64,000 nt of DNA from assembly GCA_000421065.1 (NCBI GenBank), contig ATWD01000001.1, positions 1,232,001 to 1,296,000 on the forward strand, written 5' to 3'. Position 1 is the first letter of the stretch. Every line of letters begins with the position of its first letter. The notes below the pieces were generated by a model that did not search any database, had not been told where the DNA came from, and was given only the letters and a program-made list of their open reading frames with translations. The DNA is from Acidobacteriaceae bacterium TAA 166. Lineage in GTDB: Bacteria; Acidobacteriota; Terriglobia; Terriglobales; Acidobacteriaceae. This document shows, in pieces, positions 34,605 through 43,072 of this stretch. The position numbers were made by a program, and so were the translations under genes.

Positions 34605-37334
34605 ATGCGCAGGCCCGTTTCTTTACGCCTTCTCTCAGTTCTCGTTCTCTTCTTCACCTCGCTTCTTCCGCGGGCTCATGCCTTTCAGAGCAGCTCCGGC
34701 ACACTTTCCGGAGCCGTGACCGATCCCAGCGGCGCGGTCGTACCCGGCGCGACGGTTCAAATCGAAAATCACGTCAGCGGCTACATACGCACCGCGACGA
34801 CCGACGCGTCCGGACAGTACCGTTTCTACAATGTTCCGTTCAATCCCTATCACATCACGGTAACGGCCAAGGGCTTCGACCCGGTCAACTCGGTCATCGA
34901 TGTGAAGACCATCGTGCCGATCGTCACTCCCCTCCAGCTCAACCTGGCCGGAACCGCGACCACGGTCGATGTCGATAGCGGAGCCGACCTGATCGAAACC
35001 GATTCGACCTTCCACACCGACGTCGACCGCTCCGTGATCGACAAGATGCCGATCGAGAGCCAATCCTCCTCGCTCAGCTCCATCGTGACCCTCTCTTCGC
35101 CCGGCGTCGCCGCCGACTCGAACGGCCTCTTCCATGGCCTGGGCGACCATGCGGAAAACTCCTTCTCGGTCGATGGCCAGCCCATCACCGACCAGCAGAG
35201 CAAGGTCTTCTCGAACCAGCTGCCAGCCGACGCCGTTCAATCGCTTGAGGTGATCGGAGGAGCTCCGACCGCCGAGTATGGCGACAAGACCAGCCTCATC
35301 ATCAAGGCGACCACCCGATCCGGCCAGGGAGTCACCACGCCGCACGGCAGCCTCGCCTTCGACTACGGCACCTTCGGCACCGCAAGCCTCGACGGCAACG
35401 TCGCGTACGGCGGACCGAAGTGGGGCAACTTCCTCGCCGTCAGCGGCCTGAACTCCGGCCGCTTCCTCGACGGCCCCGAGTTCCAGACCCTGCACGACAA
35501 GGGCAACCAGGAAAACATCTTCGACCGCGTCGACTTTCAGCTCACCAGTGCCGATTCGCTGCACACCAACCTGCAGTACACGCGCTCCTGGTTCCAGACG
35601 CCGAACTCCTTCGATACGAACAGCGTCTTCGATCAGAACGGCAACTTTATCGGAAGAGCCGATCAGCGCTCGAAGATCGAGACCTACAACATCGCTCCCA
35701 CCTGGACGCACCTGATCAACCAGTACAGTGTGTTCAATCTCGGCGCCTATATTCGCCGCGACGGCTACAACTACATCCCCAGCGGCAATCCCTTCGCCGA
35801 TCTCGGCCCCATCCAGCAGGAGACCGTGCAGCAGTATCGCACGCTGACCAACACCGGCATCCACTCCGATCTCTCCTGGGCCAAGGGCATTCACAATGTG
35901 AAGGTGGGGGCGGTCTATCAGCAGACCTTCCTGCGTGAAAACCTCACCACCGGCCTGGTCGATCCCGCCCTCAACGCTCCCTGCGTCGACTCCGATGGAA
36001 ATCCCGTCAACGGCTTCAGTGATCCGGGCCAGTGCGGCGCTTCCGGGCTGACCTCCAACGATGCCTTCAATCCCATCCTGCTTCCCTACGACCTGACCCG
36101 GAGCGGGGGACAGTACACCTGGCACGGACGGACCGACGTGAAGCAGCTTGCGCTCTACGCGCAGGACCAGATCACCAAGGGCCCCTGGCTGCTGAACATC
36201 GGCCTGCGCGGCGACTTTTATAACGGCCTTGCGGTGCAGAAGATGGCCGAGCCTCGTGTGGGCCTCTCCTACAACATCAAGCGGACCAACACCCTTCTCC
36301 GCCTCTCTTATTCGCGCGCGCAGGAGACTCCCTTCAACGAGAACCTTGTGCTCTCCACCAACGGCTGCTACGATCCCGTCATCCAGGGCGTCTTCCAAAC
36401 GCTGGGCGCCTGCACGCCCGCACCCTTCAATCCCGGCTTCCGCAACGAGTTCCACGCCGGCTTCCAGCAGGCCTTCAGCAGGCACCTCGTCATCAGCGCG
36501 GAGTACATCTGGAAGTACACCCATAACGCGTATGACTTCTCCGTCTTCGGAGCAACCCCGATCACCTTCCCGATCGAGTGGAAGAACTCGAAGATCCCCG
36601 GCTTCGCCCTTCGCGCGAATGTACCGGAGACGCATGGCATCAGCGCGTTTGTCGTGATGTCGTCGGTGGCGGCCCGCTTCTTCAACCCGCAGGTTGGAGG
36701 CGTCGGCGCAACCCCTGGAACTCCGGGTTCGAACTTCCCCTTCCGCATCGATCACGACGAGCGCTTCAACGAGACCGCGCATATCCAGTACACGCTGCCC
36801 TTCCATAAGAGCACCTGGTTCGGGTTCAACTGGCGCTATGACAGCGGTCTGGTCGCCGGCGCGACGCCCTGCTACAACACCACCGATCCGAACAGCGGAT
36901 GCGCGGACTTCTCCTTTGACGCCAATGGCAACCCCTTGACGATCAACGGACAGCCCGCCATCGACCTGTCCAGCCTGACCGCCGACGAGCAGTTCCAGGC
37001 GGGCCTGGCCTGCGGTGGTGTTCGCGCCACGCCGACCGCGGCTCTTCCCAATGCCTGCCTGGCCTCGCAGCTTACCTCCAGCCTTCTGAACATCCCGGCT
37101 CCTGGAACCGAGAACGACGATCACAATCCGCCTCGCGTTCAGCAGCGCAGCCTTTTCGATATGGCGCTGGGAGAAGACAATCTCTTCCATGGGGATAGAC
37201 ACAAGGTCGGTCTGCGCGTGACCGCGGTCAACGTCACCAACAAGTATGCTCTGTACAACTTCCTCTCGACGTTCTCGGGAACGCACTACGTCACCCCACG
37301 AGCGATTACGGGAGAGTTGAGCTACAGCTTCTAA
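34605..37334 (+). CDS. TonB-dependent receptor with carboxypeptidase-regulatory-like domain
   Basis: A 909-residue outer-membrane receptor. The signal peptide is MRRPVSLRLLSVLVLFFTSL...RAHA. A carboxypeptidase-regulatory-like domain (SGTLSGAVTDPSGAVVPGAT, about 33-115) is followed by the plug (about 120-245, with GLGDHAENSFSVDGQPITDQ and SLEVIGGAPTAEYGDKTSL) and a beta-barrel ending in the aromatic ITGELSYSF. AGGAG lies 10 nt before ATG 34605, although the frame opens at 34347. It sits between a His/Cys-rich DUF2946-like gene and a MerC-domain gene and is followed by a strong terminator. The context suggests metal or metal-complex uptake; the substrate is not shown by the sequence. Confidence 0.9.
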   Translation: MRRPVSLRLLSVLVLFFTSLLPRAHAFQSSSGTLSGAVTDPSGAVVPGATVQIENHVSGYIRTATTDASGQYRFYNVPFNPYHITVTAKGFDPVNSVIDVKTIVPIVTPLQLNLAGTATTVDVDSGADLIETDSTFHTDVDRSVIDKMPIESQSSSLSSIVTLSSPGVAADSNGLFHGLGDHAENSFSVDGQPITDQQSKVFSNQLPADAVQSLEVIGGAPTAEYGDKTSLIIKATTRSGQGVTTPHGSLAFDYGTFGTASLDGNVAYGGPKWGNFLAVSGLNSGRFLDGPEFQTLHDKGNQENIFDRVDFQLTSADSLHTNLQYTRSWFQTPNSFDTNSVFDQNGNFIGRADQRSKIETYNIAPTWTHLINQYSVFNLGAYIRRDGYNYIPSGNPFADLGPIQQETVQQYRTLTNTGIHSDLSWAKGIHNVKVGAVYQQTFLRENLTTGLVDPALNAPCVDSDGNPVNGFSDPGQCGASGLTSNDAFNPILLPYDLTRSGGQYTWHGRTDVKQLALYAQDQITKGPWLLNIGLRGDFYNGLAVQKMAEPRVGLSYNIKRTNTLLRLSYSRAQETPFNENLVLSTNGCYDPVIQGVFQTLGACTPAPFNPGFRNEFHAGFQQAFSRHLVISAEYIWKYTHNAYDFSVFGATPITFPIEWKNSKIPGFALRANVPETHGISAFVVMSSVAARFFNPQVGGVGATPGTPGSNFPFRIDHDERFNETAHIQYTLPFHKSTWFGFNWRYDSGLVAGATPCYNTTDPNSGCADFSFDANGNPLTINGQPAIDLSSLTADEQFQAGLACGGVRATPTAALPNACLASQLTSSLLNIPAPGTENDDHNPPRVQQRSLFDMALGEDNLFHGDRHKVGLRVTAVNVTNKYALYNFLSTFSGTHYVTPRAITGELSYSF

Positions 37335-37343
37335 CCCACACAC

Positions 37344-37381
37344 AAAAGGCGCGGCGGCGAAGTTTATCGCCGCGCCTTTTT
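37344..37381 (+). terminator. Rho-independent terminator after the TonB-dependent receptor gene
   Basis: AAAAGGCGCGGCGGCGA and TCGCCGCGCCTTTT pair around AGTTTA with a small bulge, followed by another T. It lies 9 bp after the receptor stop and before the MerC-domain gene. Confidence 0.85.
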
Positions 37382-37428
37382 GCGCCTCGGAGTTCGTCTC
37401 ATCTCACCCCAAAGGAATCGAAGAACCA

Positions 37429-37872
37429 ATGCGTTCCGGACTACTCTCTTCCCACGCCCCTGTGCGCCGCCACGCCGATCTCGCCGGCGCCATGGCCTCG
37501 GGAATCTGCCTTCTCCACTGCCTGCTGACCCCCTTCGCGCTTAGCCTGTTCCCCAGCCTGGTCTCGTATCTTCCCGGCGACGCGTGGTTTCACCGCGTTC
37601 TGGCTGCGGGAATTGTCCTGCTGGGCGCGGCCGCCTTCGTGCCCGGCTACCGGCTTCATCGTCAACGGCCGCTGCTCGCTCTCATCGCTTTGGGAATGGC
37701 GCTCATTCTCTCCGTCGCCTGGTGTGGCGAGACGCTGGGCCGGACCGCCGAGCTTGGGCTCAGTCTCTCAGGATCGCTCATGCTGGTGACCGCGCACCTG
37801 CTCAACCATAGCTTCTGCAGAGCTTGCAGGCGCTGCGATCACGAAGATACATGTCATACGAGCGGAATCTGA
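37429..37872 (+). CDS. MerC-domain membrane protein
   Basis: A 147-residue protein with four hydrophobic helices. The first helix carries the MerC metal-binding motif GICLLHCLLTPF, with Cys, His and Cys. The C-terminus is rich in Cys and His (HSFCRACRRCDHEDTCH), a possible second metal site. MerC proteins are known from mercury operons, and related chromosomal ones accompany metal-responsive TonB receptors. No merA, merR or merP is present, so mercury resistance is unlikely; zinc or copper handling is a reasonable guess. A terminator lies between it and the receptor, and repeat copy e starts 3 bp after the stop. Confidence 0.85.
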   Translation: MRSGLLSSHAPVRRHADLAGAMASGICLLHCLLTPFALSLFPSLVSYLPGDAWFHRVLAAGIVLLGAAAFVPGYRLHRQRPLLALIALGMALILSVAWCGETLGRTAELGLSLSGSLMLVTAHLLNHSFCRACRRCDHEDTCHTSGI

Positions 37873-37875
37873 TCG

Positions 37876-38070
37876 AAGACGATGGCCGGCCGGGCCCACT
37901 GCGCGTGGGGCGGTCACTTCGTGGCGCGTGGATCGGCTTCGCCGTGGGCCTCCCGTTGGTCGGCGAGAGGATGTTTGCAGGCGACCAACGGGAGCCTCGA
38001 CCCGAAGGGGGTATACGCGTCACGAAGGGTAGGGTGGCCGAGCACAGTGGGCACGGCCGGCCGGCCATTA
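37876..38070. repeat. Copy (e) of the dispersed palindromic repeat, with two ends of the same type
   Basis: It begins AAGACGATGGCCGGCCGGGC and ends GGGCACGGCCGGCCGGCCAT, so both ends are of the GATGGCC type; other full copies have one GATGGCC and one GCGCTGCC end. The inner arms are CACTTCGTGGCGCG and CGCGTCACGAAGGG. It fills the gap between the convergent merC-like and pqqE genes. Confidence 0.87.
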
Positions 38071-38074
38071 AGCT

Positions 38075-39166
38075 CTAATCCCGCCAGATAGGAAGCACCT
38101 CAGGCTGCGAGACACGCAGCTCCATCAGCAGCCCATGATGTGGGCTCAGGCTGCACACAGGATCGATCGCGTCCGGGTCGCCCGTCAGCATGAAGGCCTG
38201 GCAGCGGCAGCCGCCGAAGTCCTTCTCCTTGCGCGGGCACGAGAGACAGGTGTCCGACATCCACGCGTCTCCACGAAAGCGCTGGAACGCGGAGGATGAG
38301 TTCCAGATCCACTCCAGATCGTGCTCGCGGACATTGTCGAACGTAAGCCCGGGAATCACCGCGGCCGAATGGCACGGCAGCGCCTGGCCCGCCGGATCGA
38401 TCAGCATCATCTGGCGGCCCCAGCCACCGACGCATGCCTTGGGAAAGCTTCCAAAGTAGTCGGGAAAGACGGCCTCGAGATGAATCTTTCCCTTGAGCCG
38501 CTCCTTTGCCGCCTCGACGATCGGCAGCGAGCGCATCACCTGCTCCTCGGTCGGCATCAGCAGCGAGCGGTTCTTGAGCGCCCAGCCGTAGTACTGGACG
38601 TGCGCGATCTCGAGGCGATCCGGACCGAGCTCCTCGGCCAGCGCGATGAACTCCTCGAGGTGGTCGAGGTTCATGCGATGCACCACAAGATTGATCGTGA
38701 AGGCCAGCGGATACTTCTTCAGCACGGGCACCAGGGCCAGCTTGATCGCGTGGGCGCGCGTGCCCGCGATGTGATTCGCCGCCATCTCTTCGATGTCCTG
38801 AAAGCTGAGCTGCAGATGCTCGAGCCCAGCCTCGACCAGCGCAGCCAACCGCTCTTCCGTCAGGCCGACACCGGACGTGATCATATTGATGTAGAGTCCG
38901 GCGTCGCGGCCTGCCCGGATCAGTTCCGGCAGATCCCTGCGCGCCAGGGGCTCGCCGCCGGTCAGGTGAAGATGCAGAACGCCCATCTGCGCCGCCTGCT
39001 GAAAGACCCGCTTCCAGTCCGCCGTCGAAAGCTCCGTTTCCGCGCGCTGCATCTCGATGGGATTCGAGCAGTAGAGGCAGTGCAGGGGGCATCGGTGAGT
39101 CAGCTCCGCAATCAGCGAAAGCGGAGAGCCCGGCTGGGGCGACGGATTGGACGATATCGAGCTCAA
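38075..39166 (-). CDS. pqqE: PqqA peptide cyclase (radical SAM)
   Basis: A 363-residue radical SAM/SPASM enzyme that forms the Glu-Tyr carbon-carbon crosslink in PqqA, with PqqD as peptide chaperone. The SAM-cluster motif is CPLHCLYC (C26, C30, C33). LHLHLTGGEPLARRDLPELI is the GGEP region. The C-terminal SPASM auxiliary cluster Cys lie in KACVGGWGRQ, PCHSAAV and the segment CLSCPRKEKDFGGCRCQAF. The length fits PqqE. The ATG overlaps the pqqD stop, and it is the last gene of the pqqABCDE operon. Confidence 0.96.
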   Translation of the reverse strand: MSSISSNPSPQPGSPLSLIAELTHRCPLHCLYCSNPIEMQRAETELSTADWKRVFQQAAQMGVLHLHLTGGEPLARRDLPELIRAGRDAGLYINMITSGVGLTEERLAALVEAGLEHLQLSFQDIEEMAANHIAGTRAHAIKLALVPVLKKYPLAFTINLVVHRMNLDHLEEFIALAEELGPDRLEIAHVQYYGWALKNRSLLMPTEEQVMRSLPIVEAAKERLKGKIHLEAVFPDYFGSFPKACVGGWGRQMMLIDPAGQALPCHSAAVIPGLTFDNVREHDLEWIWNSSSAFQRFRGDAWMSDTCLSCPRKEKDFGGCRCQAFMLTGDPDAIDPVCSLSPHHGLLMELRVSQPEVLPIWRD

Positions 39167-39423
39167 GCCCTTACGACTCCTCGCTGTTGAAGGCGTGAGA
39201 GCACATTGAGCACATCGCTCTCGATCTCCTTCGCATCGGCGCCCTCAAACTGCGCCACCAGCTCTGTAACCACAGTGGTTACATTCTTATTCCCGTCCAG
39301 CTTCGACAGGATCTCGCGCGTGGGGCCGGTCAGGTTGAGGGTTCCCTCCGGGATCAGCAGGATGCTGTCGGTCGGGTGCAGACGGCATCCGGGAGCCAGC
39401 TTCGGGGTCGAGTTCAGATCCAT
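39163..39423 (-). CDS. pqqD: PQQ biosynthesis peptide chaperone PqqD
   Basis: An 86-residue RiPP recognition element that binds the PqqA precursor and presents it to PqqE. KLAPGCRLHPTDSILLIPEGTLNLTG-type sequence and the helical end VLNVLSRLQQRGVV fit the winged-helix PqqD fold. A complete stand-alone protein, not fused to PqqC or PqqE as in some genomes. It lies 15 bp after pqqC and overlaps pqqE by 4 nt. Confidence 0.95.
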   Translation of the reverse strand: MDLNSTPKLAPGCRLHPTDSILLIPEGTLNLTGPTREILSKLDGNKNVTTVVTELVAQFEGADAKEIESDVLNVLSRLQQRGVVRA

Positions 39424-39438
39424 TCTTCGTGCCTCTCT

Positions 39439-40191
39439 CTACTCGCAGTCCGGGACAAAGGCGTCCGGAGGAGTATTTCCCGGCGTCACATATGCGTAAT
39501 CGATCGCATCCAGCTGCGCCCACAGAATTGCGCACTTCGCCTCGAGCGCCCCGATCACCTGCTCCTGCTCGGCGCGGGTCTTGGCGTGGGTCGAGACGTA
39601 GTCCAAAGCAAACTCCGCGTCCTCCGGAGCCTGCGTCAGGCGGCCTTCAAAGTAAGCCAGCCCTGGCGTCAGGAACGGATAGTGGAGCTTCAGCTGGTCC
39701 ATGCGCAGCGAGATCAGGTCGCGCGAGAAGAGCTCCGTCAGCGAAGAGGCGACAGCGATCAGCAGGGAGTGGTCGCGCACCAGAGCAAGGTAGGCATCGA
39801 CAGCGTAGCGCACGCCGGGAAGAACTCTCGTGCAGGGCACCACCTGTTCTCGGCTCACGCCCGAGGCCTGCGCCAGCTGGATCCACTTCTCCACACCGCC
39901 GTAGCCGTCCTGATCGCCATCGTGATCGAGAATCCGTTTGCGCCACGCCCGCCGAAACGCCGGATCGTCGCTCTTGGCCAGGATCAGCGAATCCTTGATC
40001 GGGATGCGGCTCTGGTAGTAATAGCGATTCAGCGTCCAGGCCTGCAGCTGCCCGCGCGTCAGCTCGCCGCGGTGCATGCGCAGGTGAAACGGATGCTGAT
40101 GGTGATAGCGCCGCGCGCCGACGTCCTTGAGCCGCGCCAGCAGCTCCTGCCGGGTCAGCAGAGTCGTCTCTTCCGCCAGAGTCATGTTCAT
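39439..40191 (-). CDS. pqqC: Pyrroloquinoline-quinone synthase PqqC
   Basis: A 250-residue cofactorless oxidase of the TENA/heme-oxygenase-like all-helical fold that performs the last step of PQQ formation, ring closure and 8-electron oxidation. Motifs include RYHHQHPFHLRMHRGEL, QAWTLNRYYYQSRIPIKDSLIL, DGDQDGYGGVEKWIQLA and TELFSRDLISLRM, carrying the conserved His, Tyr and Arg of the active site. The frame extends to 40230; ATG 40191 is chosen because it overlaps the pqqB stop (ATGA) and starts the family homology. Confidence 0.96.
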   Translation of the reverse strand: MNMTLAEETTLLTRQELLARLKDVGARRYHHQHPFHLRMHRGELTRGQLQAWTLNRYYYQSRIPIKDSLILAKSDDPAFRRAWRKRILDHDGDQDGYGGVEKWIQLAQASGVSREQVVPCTRVLPGVRYAVDAYLALVRDHSLLIAVASSLTELFSRDLISLRMDQLKLHYPFLTPGLAYFEGRLTQAPEDAEFALDYVSTHAKTRAEQEQVIGALEAKCAILWAQLDAIDYAYVTPGNTPPDAFVPDCE

Positions 40192-41102
40192 GATCGATCC
40201 AGTTGCCATCCGTCGTCCGCTATCTCCCACCCTGCCTCGATCACAGCCCGATACGCATCGCGGCGCGGATCGAGGATCGGATTGGTGTTGTTGATATGGA
40301 CGAAGATGCGCCGTTGAAAGTCAACCTCGCGAAGCAGCGCAATGGTCCCGTCTTCGCCGCCCAAGGGAACATGCCCAATCGCCCGGGCCATCGGCGTTCC
40401 CGCATGTGTGCAGTTCAACTCGGCATCGCTCCAGAAGGTCCCGTCGACGAAAGCCGCATCCGCGCCACGATAGAACTCCTTCAGCTCAGGAGTAATCTCG
40501 GGAACGGTCGGCGTGTAGGCGATGCGGCGTCCTTCATGCTCAAGCAGGAGTCCGAGACTCGCCTGTCCCGTCTCGCCCGTATCCAGCTCACGCGCATAAA
40601 ACGGGAGCGATCCCGCCAGAGGAATCGGCGTGCATCGAATCCCCGAGTGGCCGAGCTCAAACGGCTGGCCAGGAACGATCTCGACCCACGCAAGCTGGTT
40701 CGGCACCCGCTCCAGCATGCGAAAGAAGCTGTTTGCCTCCAGCGTCTTCCTCACCAGGGCCGTCGCATAGAGCGTCAGGGGCTGAAACTCCCGCAGCAGA
40801 AGAACACCCAGGATCTGGTCGAGATCGGCGCTGGTCAGCACGATGCCTCGGATCGGCGTACTGCGCCGGCCATTTCTGGGATCAGGTTGAAGCTCAGGGT
40901 TCGCTTCGATCTGGAAGCGGAGATCAGGCGAGGCGTTCAAGAGGTACCATCCCTCCCCATCGCTCGATACAATCGCCTGCAGCTGCAGCCGCGGCTTTAC
41001 AGTCTCTGGAGACTCTCGAGCGAGAGCACAAAGGGAACACGCGCAGTTCCACTGGGGAACACCGCCACCGGCGGCAGTCCCCAGCATCTTGAAATGCAGC
41101 AT
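40188..41102 (-). CDS. pqqB: PqqB, metallo-beta-lactamase-fold hydroxylase of PQQ synthesis
   Basis: A 304-residue metallo-hydrolase-fold protein thought to hydroxylate the tyrosine in the crosslinked Glu-Tyr intermediate. Family features are the start LGTAAGGGVPQWNCACSLC (whose CxCxxC residues form a structural zinc site), IRGIVLTSADLDQILGVLLLRE and GHVPLGGEDGTIALLREV. The usual HxHxDH is altered to SADLDQ here, as is typical of PqqB. It begins 11 nt after the pqqA stop and overlaps pqqC. Confidence 0.95.
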   Translation of the reverse strand: MLHFKMLGTAAGGGVPQWNCACSLCALARESPETVKPRLQLQAIVSSDGEGWYLLNASPDLRFQIEANPELQPDPRNGRRSTPIRGIVLTSADLDQILGVLLLREFQPLTLYATALVRKTLEANSFFRMLERVPNQLAWVEIVPGQPFELGHSGIRCTPIPLAGSLPFYARELDTGETGQASLGLLLEHEGRRIAYTPTVPEITPELKEFYRGADAAFVDGTFWSDAELNCTHAGTPMARAIGHVPLGGEDGTIALLREVDFQRRIFVHINNTNPILDPRRDAYRAVIEAGWEIADDGWQLDRS

Positions 41103-41112
41103 CTTTTAAAGT

Positions 41113-41193
41113 TTAGAACTCTGCGGGAGCGTAGCAGTTGATCTCGCAGGCAAGGTTGACTTCTTTGAAATCAGGACGGGTCCAGGTCTTCAT
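41113..41193 (-). CDS. pqqA: PQQ precursor peptide PqqA
   Basis: A 26-codon gene immediately upstream of pqqB. The peptide reads MKTWTRPDFKEVN, LACEINCY, APAEF. E17 and Y21 have the E-x3-Y spacing of the residues that become PQQ. GGAG lies 8 nt before the ATG, and the stop is 11 nt from the pqqB start. Two Cys (C16, C20) next to the crosslinked residues are an odd but not unknown feature. It is easily missed because of its length. Confidence 0.93.
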   Translation of the reverse strand: MKTWTRPDFKEVNLACEINCYAPAEF

Positions 41194-41253
41194 TTCGATA
41201 TCTCCTGTTGCTGAAATAAATTCGCGGGTTCGACGCTTCCCTCACCCACCGGA

Positions 41254-41282
41254 ATTGTACCTAAACAGTTAGACGCCTGAAA
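41254..41282 (-). promoter_or_regulatory. Candidate promoter of the pqq operon
   Basis: The minus strand has TACAAT (41259-41254) as -10 with TTTCAG 17 bp upstream as a weak -35. Transcription would start about 55-60 nt before the pqqA ATG. The -10 is good and the -35 is poor. Confidence 0.35.
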
Positions 41283-41314
41283 AGCGGCGAGGACGCGAAG
41301 CGACAGTTAAATGA

Positions 41315-42787
41315 CTATTTGCGCCTCCAGCGAACCCCATCTTTCGAATCCTCGATCAGGATTCCCTTCCCTAACAGGTCGTTACGGATCGCATCGGCCC
41401 GGGCAAAGTTCCGGGACTTCTTGGCCTGGGTTCGTTCCGCTACCAGCCGGTCGATCTCCTCATCCGAAAATGAAAGATTCTCCACCAGCTCCGGCGCGGC
41501 CTCGCTCAGACGTCCTTCCGCCTCGGCCCAGCCCAGGGCGGCCCGGGTAATCTCTGCATCGTTGTCCTTCAACACCGCGAAGACCCCGTCGAAGAGGTCC
41601 AGCACGCGCAGAATCTCGCCTACATTTCCCGCCCGCAGCGTTCCCGCATCGGCAGCCGAGTTCGCCGCCCGCACCAGATCGAAGACCGCCGCCCGGGCCT
41701 CGGCCGTGTTCAGGTCATTTGCCAGCGAGGCCGTGTATCCCTGCTCGGCCCTGGCCGTAGCCGCCGCTACAGCCTCGTCCCTGCCCTCGGCGAATCCGCC
41801 CTTCAGCATGCGCTGATGGAAAGTGCGCAGGCGATCGATGGCGTTGGTCGATTCCGTCAGAGACTCGAAGGTGAAGTTCATCTGGTGCCGGTAAGGCACC
41901 GAGATCAGCAGAAAGCGGATGGCCGAGGCGCGATAGCCCTTCAGCAGAAGATCACGCAGCGTGTAGAAGTTCCCCTCGGACTTCGACATCTTGCGCCCCT
42001 CCACAAGGAGAAAGCGCACATGCATCCAGTGCCGCGCGAAGGTGTGGCCGGTAGCCGACTCCGACTGCGCGATCTCATTCTCGTGGTGAGGGAACATCAG
42101 GTCCTCGCCGCCGCAGTGCAGGTCTAAGGATTCGCCCAGATATTTCAACGCCATGGCGGAGCACTCGATGTGCCAGCCCGGACGGCCGCAGCCGAGCGCC
42201 GTATCCCAGCTCTGCTCGCCCGGCTTGCAGGCCTTCCACAGGGCGAAGTCGCGCGCCGCATCCTTCTCGTACTCGTCCACGTCGACGCGCGCGCCGTCCT
42301 CGATGCCCTCAAAGTCCTTGCGCGAGAGCTTGCCATACTCCGGAAAACGCGCGATGCGGAAGTACCAGCTGCCGTCCTCGGTCTGGTAGGCGATATCTTC
42401 CTGGGCGAGTTTCTCGATCAACGTCACCATGTCCGCAATGCAGGCCGTGGCCCGGGCGACGATATCCGGCTCTTCAATCCCCAGGGAGCGCGAATCCTCA
42501 AAAAACGCCTTCTCGTACTTCTCCGTGTACTCGGAGATAGGCTTGCCCGCGGCCGAGGCATTGCGGATGATCTTGTCGTCCACATCGGTGATGTTCATCA
42601 CGAACTTTACCGTCATGCCCTGCTGCTTCAGAAAGCGTCGCAGAACATCCACGTGCAGGAAGGTGCGGAAGTTGCCGATGTGACCATAGTCGTAGACGGT
42701 CGGTCCACAACAATACATGCGCAGCTCGGGCGCGCCTGCCGGTTCGAGCGGCTCGATCCTGCCGCCCAGGGTATTGAAGAGCTCCAT
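41315..42787 (-). CDS. cysS: Cysteine--tRNA ligase
   Basis: A 490-residue class I synthetase that charges tRNA-Cys. The start MELFNTLGGR aligns with the usual start of the family. The zinc and HIGH region is MYCCGPTVYDYGHIGNFRTF, the zinc-binding WHIECSAMALKYLG follows, then DLMFPHHENEIAQSE and KMSKS in GRKMSKSEGNFYTLRDLL. The C-terminal helical part (about 340-490) binds tRNA. The frame opens at GTG 42796, three codons earlier; AGGA lies 11 nt before that GTG, so either start is possible. Confidence 0.95.
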   Translation of the reverse strand: MELFNTLGGRIEPLEPAGAPELRMYCCGPTVYDYGHIGNFRTFLHVDVLRRFLKQQGMTVKFVMNITDVDDKIIRNASAAGKPISEYTEKYEKAFFEDSRSLGIEEPDIVARATACIADMVTLIEKLAQEDIAYQTEDGSWYFRIARFPEYGKLSRKDFEGIEDGARVDVDEYEKDAARDFALWKACKPGEQSWDTALGCGRPGWHIECSAMALKYLGESLDLHCGGEDLMFPHHENEIAQSESATGHTFARHWMHVRFLLVEGRKMSKSEGNFYTLRDLLLKGYRASAIRFLLISVPYRHQMNFTFESLTESTNAIDRLRTFHQRMLKGGFAEGRDEAVAAATARAEQGYTASLANDLNTAEARAAVFDLVRAANSAADAGTLRAGNVGEILRVLDLFDGVFAVLKDNDAEITRAALGWAEAEGRLSEAAPELVENLSFSDEEIDRLVAERTQAKKSRNFARADAIRNDLLGKGILIEDSKDGVRWRRK

Positions 42788-42908
42788 CGTTGCCACGTGC
42801 GCTTATGTCCTGTCTTGAGCCGAGCGAAGCAGCGCGGCGCCGACCTTTCCCTTGGAATTTCCTTGTCGATTCTATCCGAATCAGGCTGATTTTCTTATTC
42901 GACGCGTT

Positions 42909-43065
42909 AAAGACGATGGCCTGCCGGCCGGGCCCACTACGCGTGGAGCGGTCACTTCGTGACGCGTATTGGGCCTTCGGCGTGGGGCTCCCGTTGGTCG
43001 CTTGCGACCAGCGGGAGGCCCATGGCGAAGCCGGTATACGCGTCACGAAGTGACCGCGGCAGCGC
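42909..43065 (+). repeat. Compact full copy (f) of the dispersed palindromic repeat
   Basis: This is the clearest palindrome of the set: AAAGACGATGGCCTGCCGGC at one end and GACCGCGGCAGCGC at the other. Its inner arms (TCACTTCGTGACGCGTAT and ATACGCGTCACGAAGTGA) mirror each other around CTCCCGTTGGTCGCTTGCGACCAGCGGGAG. It sits between cysS and tsaD. Confidence 0.9.
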
Positions 43066-43072
43066 ATATATC

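Noticed and set aside
34635..37343. 902-codon ORF antisense to the TonB-dependent receptor
   Set aside because: A G+C-rich shadow of the real receptor; repetitive Gly/Val/Arg/Glu composition and no recognisable domain.
37429..37872. Mercury-resistance operon
   Set aside because: Only a MerC-domain protein is present; no merR, merT, merP or merA nearby.
42790..43053. ORFs encoding LRVERSLRDAYWAFGVGLPL-type proteins, recurring at many sites
   Set aside because: They are readings through the dispersed palindrome, which is open on both strands; they are not proteins.
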